This document shows positions 44,091 through 54,896 of a stretch of DNA of 64,000 nucleotides, in pieces. The translations under genes and the position numbers were made by a program. Source of the stretch: Branchinecta lynchi (Eukaryota; Arthropoda; Branchiopoda; Anostraca; Branchinectidae). The DNA lies in assembly GCA_023053575.1 (NCBI GenBank), contig JAKZAP010000009.1, forward strand, positions 11,389,869 to 11,453,868. Direction: 5' to 3'. How positions within the stretch are numbered: position 1 is the stretch's first letter; each line of letters begins with the position of its first letter. The notes beneath the pieces were generated by a model. The model did not search any database and was not told where the DNA came from. It was given only the letters and a program-made list of their open reading frames with translations.

Positions 44091-44379
44091 CAGGGGGGTA
44101 GGGGGTGGTGAAAACCGAGAGTGGGCTGAACCCGACAGCTTCCTGTGTAGCATTAGTAATTTCTCCGAAATATCTGAAACACCAACTTTCGAATAATTAC
44201 TTTATTCCGATGCTGCGTTTATTTAGAGAATTTACGGTAACGAAAATATTTTTTTCGGAGAGAGAGAAGGTCTTTCTCTTTGAGAAGAGGATAAAGTCCA
44301 GAAGCATAGAATATAGAATGGTCGCAAAAAGTTGCAAATATAAGTCTTATATAAAAGTACAACAATAACATTAAGCATG

Positions 44380-44575
44380 AATGGGAGATTTGTTTTCTCA
44401 TTTTATTCATTCTTCTACAATAGGTTAGTTTTGTAGATAGGATAATCTTGTCGTAGTCTCTGCGTGTGTCTGGTCTCCTCTTATTATAGTGTTTCCTTCT
44501 TCTTTTCTTTCTTTATTCCTACTCCGTCTATGCCATGTGCTTTTTGATGGGTGAAAAATAAATATTATTATTGTT
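44380..44575 (+). mobile_element. LINE-like 3' terminus with (ATT)n tail
   Basis: GCCATGTGCTTTTTGATGGG with AAAAATAAATATTATTATT at the end. Same layout as other LINE ends; coding portion absent. Confidence 0.45.
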
Positions 44576-45450
44576 GGTCGTACTGAAACAATTTTCTCAC
44601 CAATTGGCAAGTGAAATGATCAACAGCAAAGACGTGAAGGTTCGGGCGAGAGATTTTGCTCGTCGTTTACTACCGTCTTGATTAGCTTTTTACCTGATTA
44701 AGAACTAAAAAGTTTAAAGAAACCCAAGATTTCTTTTAAAGTCGAGACAGGTGTAAAAGAAAACTGCAATAAAAGAAGAGCTGCTGCGATTCGAGCAAAT
44801 CCGAGTCCGAGACAAGCCCGAGTCCTTGAAAAAGGTGTCTCGAGGCGAGTCCAGGGTCCGAGTCCACCAGCTTCGAATAAAGTGACATATACGCGAGGGG
44901 TCAGAGTTTTGGCAGGGTTTGGACAAAAACAAACTTCAAAACTCTGAAACAAAAATAGCAATAGAAGTTCTTAGAGTTCCGTGTTCCTAAGAAATATGAG
45001 GAAACGAAAGGACTTACCAAAGGAGTGACTCTGCTGTATCAAGACCACACGCTGAAAATGGAACAAAAACTCCAGTCGAAACAGTCAACAAATCATTCAC
45101 GGTGATGTAAACGTGCTCGAGTACATGCTTTTTGTTGACTATTGTCCGACCAGTAGTTGGAACGATAAGATCATACAAATGACTCGTGGGTGAAGTGCTC
45201 CATCCTAATCCGGTTTCAAAGTGAAACAAAAAGTGGATAAACTAAGCGAAAGTACACAGTGGGCATCTTGGCCGGAAATGTAAAACAGAAAACGTGTGAC
45301 ACGTAACCAGAATCCCAGTTCTTCAGTTGATCAGGCACCTTAAGAGATAACTGAGGACAAAAAATCATGTTAAAATTCATACATGAGTATAAAAATCATT
45401 CCTTTGAGAAAAAAATGACGCTAAACTGATATGTCAGCTGGGATTGGCTC
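44576..45450. other. No gene recognised
   Basis: A GAGTCCGAG-rich patch at 44800-44870 resembles 18.4 kb. Small overlapping frames have no motif. Confidence 0.35.
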
Positions 45451-45485
45451 AATAATTTGGCCCTTCTTGCAAGTGTTCCCGTCAG
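45451..45485 (-). ncRNA. Degenerate hammerhead-like core
   Basis: On the minus strand: CTGACGGG, ACTTGCAAGAAG, GGCCAAATTATT. The boxes are mutated (GAAA is lost). ACAGC precedes the core as in the better copies. Confidence 0.4.
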
Positions 45486-45642
45486 GCTGTAGCTAGATGA
45501 CACGAAACTGCTGTCACATAATTTCAATATTTCCATGATGAATATACCGAGTATAACAATTGAGAGCCTTAGGAACTAACAGAGTAAAAAATAAATAAAA
45601 GAAATCTCGTTAACGGGATGAGTAAGCTAAGATTTGCTGGAG

Positions 45643-45679
45643 GGATTTGTCGGCCCTTCTTGGCAAGGGTTCTCGTCAG
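45643..45679 (-). ncRNA. Hammerhead-like core
   Basis: On the minus strand: CTGACGA, GAACCCTTGCC, AAGAAGGGCC, then GACA in place of GAAA. It directly adjoins a LINE coding end on the other strand. Confidence 0.45.
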
Positions 45680-45690
45680 ACTGTAAATAA

Positions 45691-46030
45691 AGAGCAGGAT
45701 TTGTTCTCAGGAACATAGGTGTGAGTGTCTGGAATGACCTTCCAGAATCGGTCAGAGAGGCTGCAAGTCTGGCATCATTCAAGAGAATGGTTAAATCTCA
45801 TTATTTGAGAGGGAAAGAAGTGTGATAGGAGGAAAGGGTATTTATTTAAAAAAAAAAAAAAAATATCCCCCCCCAACCCAAGGTAATAAGGGAATGATAT
45901 AGTGGATTCATGGTGGTTAGAATTACAGCCACAATCAGGATTTTTTTGTCTTAAAAGTGGCCGCTAATCGTAAATTGTTTGCTTAATTTATGTGTTTTTG
46001 ATGAAATTAAAAAAATGTCTATGTCTAAAA
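45691..46030 (+). pseudogene. LINE C-terminal end and 3' UTR
   Basis: The plus strand reads FVLRNIGVSVWNDLPESVRE, then AASLASFKRMVKSHYLRGK to a stop at 45823-45825. NIGVSVWNDLP followed by SFKRMVK is the hallmark end of the reverse-transcriptase polypeptide of CR1/L2-like LINEs. The UTR ends near 46030 with ATGTCTATGTCT and an A run. The copy is severely truncated 5', and its left edge abuts the hammerhead-like core. Confidence 0.75.
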
Positions 46031-46565
46031 AAAAAGGAACGAAACTGCAATCACACTATTGCTATGATATGATTGCACTGCTCATGGAAATATAAAGATG
46101 TATAATAACATAGTAATATTTCGGTAATGTCGAACGCATCAGATCCCAAAAAACGAACTAAAAAAGAGAAAGATTAAAAAAAAATACAAAGTAGGTCTTC
46201 CATTTTGTTACACAATCTTTTTCAAAGTTATGATTCATCACGGAATTCCAGCACTAAACAAATATTAAAAAATGGACATATTTAGTATGAAGGGAATTTC
46301 CAATGCGATGTGTAATAGTTATCCCTGTCGCCAACGGGCGCCATATTTAAACCACTGTCCCGACAAAAATCTAGACACCGCAATGCGACACGTAAAACAG
46401 ATATGATTTAATGCTTACACATACCTCTCTACTTAATGAGTCATACATCAACCCACAAGAGGTTTTAAATATTTAATGTACAAACGAAAAGGCTGTAACA
46501 CATCAGTCTGCCGCAGTGTGTAGAGATGGAATGATAGCCACCCTAACAAGGTATTAAAGATTTCC
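46031..46565. other. No gene recognised
   Basis: No coding, RNA or shared-repeat signal that I can support. Confidence 0.4.
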
Positions 46566-46725
46566 TACAATAATAATAAGAATGTCAAGTTCAAGTTCAT
46601 TTTATTGACAAACTTATGTATACACAACTAACATAATACTAACATAGACAAAAAACAAAATCTATTTATTAAGCAAAATCCCGAGGACTCTATGGCCCGT
46701 TGGTTGGGAAACAGCTATCTTTATA
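46566..46725 (-). mobile_element. LINE-like 3' terminus with hexamer tail
   Basis: On the minus strand GGGCCATAGAGTCCTCGGGA and TTTTGCTTAATAAA precede ATGAACTTGAACTTGAC and an ATT run. The CCTCGGG box again matches family L. Confidence 0.5.
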
Positions 46726-46797
46726 ATAAAATAAAAAATCTCACAAGGTGTCAACGCCGATAGGTTATGCAGCAAAAACATTAAAAAGAAAAAAAAG

Positions 46798-47235
46798 GTT
46801 TCAGCTTCACAACCAAACAATTATTAGCTACTCCTTAGTCCAAATTTTTGATGTTGCCGGTCGATCATTGTCAGTGAAAAGACATACGAAGGGTTGACCA
46901 TTCTCGATTTTAGTGTACGGTTACCACGGTTACAACAGTAAAACAGGCACGTTTAGAAGCGTTTGAAAAATGAATCGCCTAATTTATTAGGTTTATGCGG
47001 CAAGAAATTAAACGGAAAAACTGGTTTCAGCTTCACAACCAAGCAATTATTAGCTACTCCTTAGTACAAATTTCAGATGTTGCCGGCCGATCATTGTCAT
47101 TGAGAAGTACAAAGACATACGAGGGGCTGACAATTCTCGATTTTAGTGCACAGCCGGTGCCGGTTGCCACGGTTAGAACAGTAAAACAGGCACGTTTAGA
47201 AGCGTGTGAAAAATGAATCGCCTAATTTATTACCG
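46798..47235. repeat. 226-bp direct duplication of the GCCGGTGCC-type repeat
   Basis: GTTTCAGCTTCACAACCAA occurs at 46798 and 47024. Both units hold CAGTAAAACAGGCACGTTTA and GAAAAATGAATCGCCTAATT. A third, partial copy is at 34.9 kb. The frames over it (46995-47216, 47213-47440) are unsupported. Confidence 0.75.
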
Positions 47236-48240
47236 GCGGAGAACTGATTTCGGTCGGTGCCGGGACGGGTGTGCAGCAGACATATTGCCCGAACTAGCAC
47301 CGACGAAAAGACGGACTCGGCACCAGAATCTCTTGGTCCCTGGTCGTACAAACCGGTGCTTGCATTCTTTTGTACCTTTATTTTGCAGACACATTAACAA
47401 AAAAACTGGTGGACTTCAAGTGACATTTAATTTTGTATGATTGTGTATATTCAAGTTATTTCAGCCCGTTAACTGTAAATCGATATATTTAGTGCCACTT
47501 CAGCACTACAAGTTGAATCAATAAACTATCTGTCACTCTATCTAAATTTTAGCACTTTGCTTATATATTAAGAAGCTTCGAAAATCTGGTTTGAGTTCGT
47601 TCATGATAGGCTATAGGAGAAAAACCCGAACGACCCTGAACAAACTTTTCTCTACAAAGTGCAAATGTCTGACTGGGGAAGTAGGGGGGGGGGATTTTTT
47701 TCACAGGTTTATTTAAACAAAATTATGTCGTTTTATTTTGGTCTTCTGGGCTTTTTCGAAAGTCAGACATAATCGCCTTCGCTCATTTTCATCAATAGTC
47801 ACGGCAGAGAAAGGAGTGAAATCACCAAAGAAGATACTCAATATTTAATTTAAGCTGATAAGATGATAACGATACTTATCAGCAAACTTTGGCGTGTCAA
47901 TCGAAACTAAAGGGGTGTCAATCGAAGGATGTCAGCTGTAGATTCCTTGGCAAACTAAGTGAAGTTTTTCCTCACGTCTTTACTTAGTCTTGGGAAGTAC
48001 TTCAAGACTACTTAAATACAAAATCAAAGTACAAGATCCAAGTGCAACTTTTCTTGAGTACTTAAACTTATAATATAATTTACTACTTGAAGCCGCAGAT
48101 GCCTGCAAATTTCCAAGTACTGTCTCTAGTACGTTCCTCTCAGATCAATGCGAGCAACTCTCAGACCTCGGGAGACACTTTCTTAATGGTTATACTATCA
48201 AGTTCCCCGAAATTCTTGAAACAAAAAATAAAGCTAAGAT
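47236..48240. other. No gene recognised
   Basis: No coding, RNA or shared-repeat signal that I can support; a GGGGGGG run lies near 47685. Confidence 0.4.
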
Positions 48241-48372
48241 ACTTAAAATATGCCAATTATTGAAGGGTGTATTAGTTAAATAAAGATAAGTATTGAGTGA
48301 TGTAAAGTGTATTGTAACTCATGTATTTTGTACGGCCAATTGGCTATTAAATATATTCAATCATTCATTCAT
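48241..48372 (+). mobile_element. LINE-like 3' terminus with (ATTC)n tail
   Basis: GTACGGCCAATTGGCTATTA precedes TATTCAATCATTCATTCATC. The GGCCAATTGGC hairpin immediately before the tail is typical of LINE 3' ends. No coding remnant seen. Confidence 0.5.
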
Positions 48373-49010
48373 CAATATAAGCCAACTGAAATGCCTCTTT
48401 GTCAGGAAATAACAAGTAATCAAAATTCAACAGTAACTGAACGTGCAGTACTTGAATTGTTACTCAAGTAGCCTACACGTCACGTAGCCTACGCGAAACG
48501 ATTCTACTTCCCCATGAATTTTTAGCCAGTGGAGTTGCACGTGAAGTTGTACGAACAAGTTGTTTGTATTGATATGTAGTAGTAGGAAATACTCTCGTTT
48601 GATATGCTTCCGACTGGAATAACCTTATGCAGTACTATCCAGTATTATCCAGTCTTACTACAATAGCATGCAGTGGTAACAGTTACTGCTACATCGTGAG
48701 AACATTTACAGAAGATTTTCAAAATTCCGATTAAATATATTTGTTTTCAGGTAAATAATACTTAATTTTTTTATTTTTTTTATTATACACCCACTATACA
48801 ACAAACAAGTGGAAAACGAAAGGAAAAAGAAAATATAGATAACATATCAACGAGCTAAAAGAAGCAAGCATCTTGACTTCGATGTATGCGACCGTCTACA
48901 CGCTCGCCGTTCAATTTCTAGTAGGGTTCCAACTGGATCAATAATATTAAAATAACGCATATTATATGTGTTACTATGACGGGCAGGTAAGTACAGAAAA
49001 TAACTCTTCC
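48373..49010. other. Diverged MITE family E segment; no gene
   Basis: CCATGAATTTTTAG, TATGTAGTAGTAGG and GCAGTACTATCCAGTATTAT at about 48517-48690 resemble family E but the ends are decayed. GTAGCCTAC occurs at 48468 and 48484. Confidence 0.4.
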
Positions 49011-49346
49011 TTAAAGGACACCTGAATTAAGAGTACCACGTATCATCCCTATCTGTATGACTTCCGGTAATATTGCCAGCAAAAAAAAAACAATCCAAAT
49101 ACGAAATAGTGTTTCCAAGCTATGATTTTTGCTACATTTTGCATCTGTCCTTATTTCAGTACCGAACAATTTTAGAAATGAACAAATGTCTCCAATCAAC
49201 CCTTCTTCTGGAATATTTTTTAACCAGTTAAGCCCAAACATATATCTAGAAGAATCCAATGCGATCCGGCCAGCGCTGTACAAGATTTGAATGAATTGCG
49301 CTTTTTGTCTTGGAGTCTGCATGTGCAAACCTCCAGAAACGAACAT
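49011..49346 (-). CDS. Unrecognised 111-codon open frame (possible exon)
   Basis: A minus-strand frame beginning MFVSGGLHMQTPRQKAQFIQ, with a hydrophobic segment near its end (IWIVFFLLAILPEVIQIG) that could span a membrane. It overlaps no repeat known from the window, and an in-frame stop precedes the first methionine closely. A neighbouring frame just upstream (ending NKDVRFWRFAHADSK) could be a preceding exon. I recognise no family. It may be chance. Confidence 0.2.
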   Translation of the reverse strand: MFVSGGLHMQTPRQKAQFIQILYSAGRIALDSSRYMFGLNWLKNIPEEGLIGDICSFLKLFGTEIRTDAKCSKNHSLETLFRIWIVFFLLAILPEVIQIGMIRGTLNSGVL

Positions 49347-50172
49347 CCTTGTTTGAAAACGTCACGCTCAGGAGAAGAATGCTCTCCGTGGCCATGTCTG
49401 TAAATGCATTCTCCATGGTGTGTTCAAGTATGGTTTCATTGTTCAGGTGTCCTTTAAGCGCGAGATGTAGCCTACAAATTCGCAGTAGCCTATTTGTATG
49501 GACACTGTCTTTACTAATCGATGGCCATCATTCCACTTCCGACACGTTGATGAAACGCTATTAAGTCTCCGACACAACAAAATGTTTTGTTACATCCACC
49601 TTGAATACGTTCTACACTTGATTGTTAATCTGTTCATCTATTAATTCACTCATAGTATTCAAGACCAAACCATGCTACTAAACTATGGATAGGTGCTGGC
49701 GCAGATTGTTTAGGTCTATCCCGGTCTGAAAACATTCTCTACGAATAATTAGGTCTATAAATTCGTTAGACCGAAAACGATCAAAAACTGCACCATTTCG
49801 AATCAACTCCGAAGATAGAATCAATTAAAGTCCCTGTAATAAAACACAAAGTTGTTTTAAAACAATCGAGGATTCAATTTTTCGTCGTTTAATTCGCGCC
49901 AAAAAGGTAGTCTTCACGGTAGATTAATCAAACCCACTTATCAGAGGGCCTAACCAGCCAGAAGGAAATATTCTTATATAACCACCTACTCGCCGATCAG
50001 GCTTATTAGGTTGTTCATAAATAATTCTGTGTCGCTCCAACGGAACAAGCTAAAAGGATTTACAACCCCTTTTAGTAGCATTTATTTAGAGGACTCCTCT
50101 TGCTTTTCACCGTATTTACATCCTGTACGACGTGACGAGGTACGAGGTTTACTAACCTCTGAAATCTCCATC
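49347..50172. other. No gene recognised
   Basis: Two GTAGCCTA words at 49467 and 49485; otherwise nothing identifiable. Confidence 0.35.
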
Positions 50173-50541
50173 TTAAAGGACCCCTCGCACTATTTACTCT
50201 TCAACTTACGCCATTTTAAAATATTTGAATACCTTAAATATAGACTGCGCTTTCAACAAATGACCACGGCTTTGGCTGTTTTAAGCCTTTTCCGAGACCC
50301 GTTGACTTATACCGAAAACAGAGAAACAATTTACATAACGGGTTTTACTGATGGAAAAACTTCTCGCAGACAACCGTGGACAGCGTGATACACATCGAAG
50401 GTAGCAAAACACGCCAAGTGAGAAAATCAGCGTGGTTTTGTTGTACGGTTTGTACGAAATTGGGGTCTCGGGGTTTCGAAATATATGGAGTGATTGTGGA
50501 ATTAGGTTGCGTTAGTTTTATAGGTAAGGCACGTCCTTTGA
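50173..50541 (+). mobile_element. MITE family B, good copy
   Basis: Left end TTAAAGGACCCCTCGCACTA; right end GGTAAGGCACGTCCTTTGAC. Inside: GGCTTTGGCTGTTTTAAGCC and GGGGTCTCGGGGTTTCGAAA. About 369 bp, with no coding capacity. The target duplication is not clear. Confidence 0.75.
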
Positions 50542-51116
50542 CAAGATACCTGTGAATAACTTTATTTGAACTTCGATTTCCTGCGTCTACCGAGATTTTT
50601 ACAGGGGTTGCCATACAGGAACTTCGTTTTCCTCGGGAAAAGTCAATAGAAACGCCTCTCTATCTGTCTTTTGTTCACTTTCTCTGCTTCCGCTCTGATC
50701 TTTCAGCGTTCAACTACGACGCGCATGTTTTTTTATTTTTTTGCGATTAAAAAAGAAAAAATTAAGCAACGCCCGGCCAAAGTCAACAAGCACTACCCAT
50801 AACTTCACGATGTATGAGTGTTTCTTGAAAAACAATTTCCGGACTATTTTCTCGTGAAAAAGTCATTTCTATTATGAGCTGTTGAGTGTTATGTTATTTT
50901 TTTTGTTTAGTTGTGTCTATGGCCACTGGCTTTTAAATACACGTATATATATATATATATTACCATACAAAATTATCACATTGCCTACAGTAGAAAGTCT
51001 ACTGCAGAGAAATAAACTTGGTACCCTTGTCGAACAATTCGATAATAATTTAAACAAAAAAGGTCGTGTCCTTTAAAATTAAATTGTAGATTTCGACTAC
51101 GAAACAAATTAATAGT
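50542..51116. other. No gene recognised
   Basis: A (TA)n stretch at about 50944-50962. Small hydrophobic frames only. Confidence 0.4.
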
Positions 51117-51206
51117 TTCGCATTCAAGGCCGTATCCGGGGGGGGGGGGGTGGTAGGCACCCCCCCCCCCCCGAAATAAATTCCTGGATACGGGCCTGTT
51201 CGTATT
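51117..51206. mobile_element. Minimal hAT-type MITE family G, 8-bp target duplication
   Basis: The element (51125-51198) is only 74 bp: CAAGGCCGTATCCGG, a G run, a C run, and CCTGGATACGGGCCTG. Flanks TTCGCATT and TTCGTATT are the duplication with one change. It is essentially two terminal repeats back to back. Confidence 0.8.
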
Positions 51207-53020
51207 GTTGAATAAACAGTTTCGCTTTCTTCTTTTCCTTACGCCAAACACAATTTTGGACAAATTGGCAATCGTCTGGCCAGTCGCCTTCTCAAGATTT
51301 AAAGCCATGTGCTTACGTCTGTGATCTTAAACCTCTGCTGGCATACGTCAAAATCAGGTGTTGAATCTATCCATCAACATATCACGTATTACATATTACG
51401 ATATCCATATGAGGTCTAAAGCTTGAGGTTATGCCCATAGCTCACAGTTTTAACTATGGTTTCGAGATTTGTTCTCGGAGATAATTAATTATTCAATGTA
51501 TCACTCAAATTAGAATACCCTGTGGGGTAGAAGATTGCAAGACCAGTCGTACCCGATATGAAGTTTTGCTTGAACAAATTTAGCTTGCGATTAAAATTAC
51601 GGTATTTCACATTTCATCTGACGCCAGCATTGTGTAAGTTACGAAGACGTCTTTTTCGGGCGATTTTGGATTTGAACGTTGAGAATATAACTAGCGCCCT
51701 TTCACCCTACCCCCTAAAAGGTAGACTTCTGGATCCATCAGAGCTCCGATCAAACTTCGACCAACTTCAGACCGCTTTCATTTCTTAATTCCTCTCAACA
51801 TTCCAGAGGGGATTTTGTTCAGTTGGTTTTACTGTTGTTTTTCATTTTCGTTTTTGTTATTTTTCTTCCTCTATTTATTTAACGGTTTTGAAGCGTGTTT
51901 TATTCCGTATATTTGTCTTTTTATCTCCACTTCCGTCTTCGGGATTGTATGACATGTATAAATATTTACTATCACCTTGCCTTCACTATTTCTAATTTGA
52001 ATTCCTACTTTACTAGGGCATACTGAACTTTCAAATTAACAAAATAAACGGCAAGGCCACTGTGCTTCTAGGTTCGTGCAGAACTTCACGGTACAATAAT
52101 AATAAGGAATGTGCGAATTTTAGCATGAACCGTACGTGGATTTTTGCATGCGATAAAGCCATACATGAGAAGGTTCATTTTCTGAAATGACTACTAAACT
52201 TTTAATCTTCTTGTTTATTAGCAAATACGGGTATGTTTCGGGTGTTTAGGTTTCATAGCCAACACCTTTATAGGACGCCCTTAGAATTTTGATTTGATAG
52301 GATTTTACATTGTATAGTTAACGAACGAGGCTAGATGCTTATTCTCGCCCTTCCCCGAGGACTCCTCGGGGAATCGAAGCGAACGGCGAGAATAGATGGA
52401 GTCACTCAACGCGGACTCCGCGTACGGAAAACAACGATAACACGGGGAATGCTTCCAAAACGGATTTTCTTCGAAAAAGAAATACGCAGTTGACGAGCGA
52501 TATTTGATGAGCGGCTGGATGTACGAAAAGTGTCAATGGTTCAGGTGCGGTAGGCTACTCAGTGCAGAAAACGAATTTTCCATTCTGGGTTCAATTTATG
52601 CTTGGGTTTGTTTCTCAGACCAGTCGAAACAATAAGAGACAGAAGAACTAACAGCATATAAGCAACGACGGGATAATAATCTACAAGCAATTTCCAGGAG
52701 GTATAGAGATCCTCACAAGCAGTAGCACAGAAATTATTAAAGGGAACAACATTCAGTAAAATGTGAAACTGTGTTCATTCATGTTGATTGGCTTATTCAT
52801 TTCACCTTAATTGCTAGAAAAATAATTAGTGTGGTAATGACTAAGGTTTCAAGACGACCTAGGAGGGAATACAGAGATCCCAATTACGGGATAGTCCAAC
52901 TACATCAATAAAATGTCAATATACTTAAGGCTTTGTTATGTATGTATTCAAGAGAACCGGCTGTTATAATTGTATAGACACTAATTCAAAAGCAAACAAA
53001 AGCAAGGAATTATGGTTGGA
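51207..53020. other. No gene recognised
   Basis: A 76-codon frame at 51558 lacks motifs. Holds the GC-rich hairpin pair at 52.34-52.42 kb and one GTAGGCTAC at 52550. Confidence 0.35.
52341..52423. repeat. Nested GC-rich inverted repeats
   Basis: TTCCCCGAGGA at 52351-52361 and TCCTCGGGGAA at 52363-52373 form an 11-bp arm hairpin with a 1-nt loop, enclosed by ATTCTCGCC (52341) and GGCGAGAAT (52385). Next to it ACGCGGACTCCGCGT (52409-52423) is another hairpin with a 1-nt loop. Confidence 0.85.
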
Positions 53021-53570
53021 TAAGATAAGATAAGATAAGATAAGATTTATTCCACTAAAAGCACAAGGGCCATGGGAAAAAATAAACACAAACAAAAATA
53101 AAAAACACAAACCAACTAAATGCTAACTATTTTACATATTCCTTTACAGGAATCTTTCTCTGTGGTTCATCGAGACCGAAAGGAATCTTCCCAAATTTTC
53201 CATATCACCAAATATTTTACTTCCCATTAATTTTACCAACCAATCCTCCCCCAAATATTAACACCAAAAATTTCCCCACGAAGATCTGAAAGCTCAGGAC
53301 ATACGCACATTACGTGAAAAATATTTTCGTCCAAATGTCCACACATTGGGCAAAAGTAAGGACCAGACAACACTCTTACCTTACCCAAATATCTTCTACG
53401 CATTCCTAAAGGTAGACAATCACCTCGTAAACTCATTAACAACCTCAAATGATCTGCTGGAATCCCCGCCTTAAAATAAATTTCCTCCCCCCATGTCTCT
53501 TTGGCCTTCGCGTACAACCACAATGAATCAGATGCCTCCACCATAGTTCTGTATCTATAAAAAGGAGCAA
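53021..53570 (-). pseudogene. LINE C-terminus and 3' UTR, family L, nearly intact
   Basis: The minus strand reads AKAKETWGEEIYFKAGIPAD, LRGDCLPLGMRRRYLGKV and PYFCPMCGHLDENIFHVMC, with a complete C-X2-C-X8-H-X4-C finger. Near 53252, in a run of G, the frame shifts by one base; in the shifted frame it continues GRFLSVSMNHRERFL to a stop at 53144-53146, matching MEHRRRFLE of the 24.7-kb copy. The UTR has CCATGGCCCTTGTGCTTTTA and the tail is (TTATC)n at 53021-53046. It is 5'-truncated before the reverse transcriptase core. The single frameshift may be recent. Confidence 0.85.
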
Positions 53571-53917
53571 CTGTTCATCCAATAAGCCTTAAAGTTAAGG
53601 CAAAGACAGGAGAAAGCAAATAAGGAAGTGGTTTGAGACAGTAGAAAAAGTTATCTCAGGAATATATCTTGTATGCGACTGACTGTAAACTACAAGTATG
53701 AGTCAAATCCGACCGTGTTAAGAGAAGGGTGGATCAGAGCAAAATAACTCTGGAGAGTAATGCGAAGACTTATCCTTCCCATGCATCAAAAATGGGCCTC
53801 CGTCGCAGCGCCCCCCCCCCCCCCCCAGCTCGCTCCGCGAGAGAAGCTTTAACAAACTGTTCGTGTGTGCAGTGGCGGACTAGAGTTATTCTGCTCTAGA
53901 TCAGAGCCAGCGCTTGT
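53571..53917. other. No gene recognised
   Basis: Contains a run of 16 C at about 53811-53826 and nothing identifiable. Confidence 0.4.
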
Positions 53918-54291
53918 TAAAGGACCTCTCTTACCTATAATACAAACGCAGCCTACTTCCGTAATCACTCCAATGATTTCTAAGTCGGAGGCCCGAATTT
54001 CGCACGGTGCATTCTAACCCATCTAATAAAACCTCATTGATTTTCTCACTTGCCGTGTTTTACTACCTTCGATGCGTATCTCGCTGTCGACGTTTGTCTG
54101 CGAGAAGTTTTTCCATCAGGAAAACGGTTATGTAAATTTTTCCTCGTTTTCGCTACGAGTCAAAGGGTGTCGAAAAAGGCTTAAAACAGCCAACACCGTG
54201 GATACTTTGTTGAAAGCAGAGCCGAGCCTTAAAGTATTTAATTATTTTTAAATACTGGGAGTTGAAGAGTAAATAGTGCGAGGGGTCTTTT
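53918..54291 (-). mobile_element. MITE family B, complete copy
   Basis: TTAAAGGACCTCTCTTACC at the left and GTGCGAGGGGTCTTTTGAC at the right are inverted partners. Internal GAAAAAGGCTTAAAACAGCC and AGTCGGAGGCCCGAATTTCG match the family. Confidence 0.8.
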
Positions 54292-54860
54292 GACGACTGG
54301 TCGAGTTTCAGTAGGGATGTTCGTGTCTGCGATTTGACTATGTGTCACTTTTTCGAATTTTGCACTGGGGTGGATGGAGAGGTCAGGTTAACACGAAAAA
54401 AAAAACTCCTTTCGTTTTCAGTTTCACTGCGTCTCCTTGCAATTCTAGAAACTGACGACGGTCCACATCGTGGAAAATATTCCCGCCATGATCTGGTCCA
54501 TTAACAGCAAGAACACAATCAAATTAAATTGTTGAGCCTTTCAAGTCAACAAAGCCTTATCAAAAATACTGACTGATGTCTAGTTTCTTCTCACCCAACC
54601 GACGGTGTATTCACAACAGATCAATGTAGGACGTAGACCATAATAAATAGGTCAGAGCATATTAGGTTAGATTATATTTGTTATTTTTATTATAAATTTA
54701 CAGGGTACGAAGGTGTTGTAGTTAAGGTATAATTATTAAGTATTAACAAGCACCGAATTTACGAATTTTTATTCTCCACAGTTCTTATTCCACAGTGCTA
54801 TTTTTAGTTTAGCTGTCATAAATTAAAAAATTTGAACATGAACGTATATTTTCTTTCAGA
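54292..54860. other. No gene recognised
   Basis: No coding, RNA or shared-repeat signal that I can support. Confidence 0.4.
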
Positions 54861-54896
54861 GATACTTCGGCTCTCTTGGCAAGAATCCTCATCCAG
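54861..54896 (-). ncRNA. Diverged hammerhead-like core
   Basis: On the minus strand: CTGGATGAGG (an extra G in the first box), TTCTTGCC, AAGAGAGCC, GAAGTATC. A TCAGTCAGCTTGACTGAAG hairpin lies about 75 bp to the right. Confidence 0.4.

Noticed and set aside
50011..50388. 125-codon plus frame
   Set aside because: Most of it lies in a MITE family B copy and no domain is recognisable.
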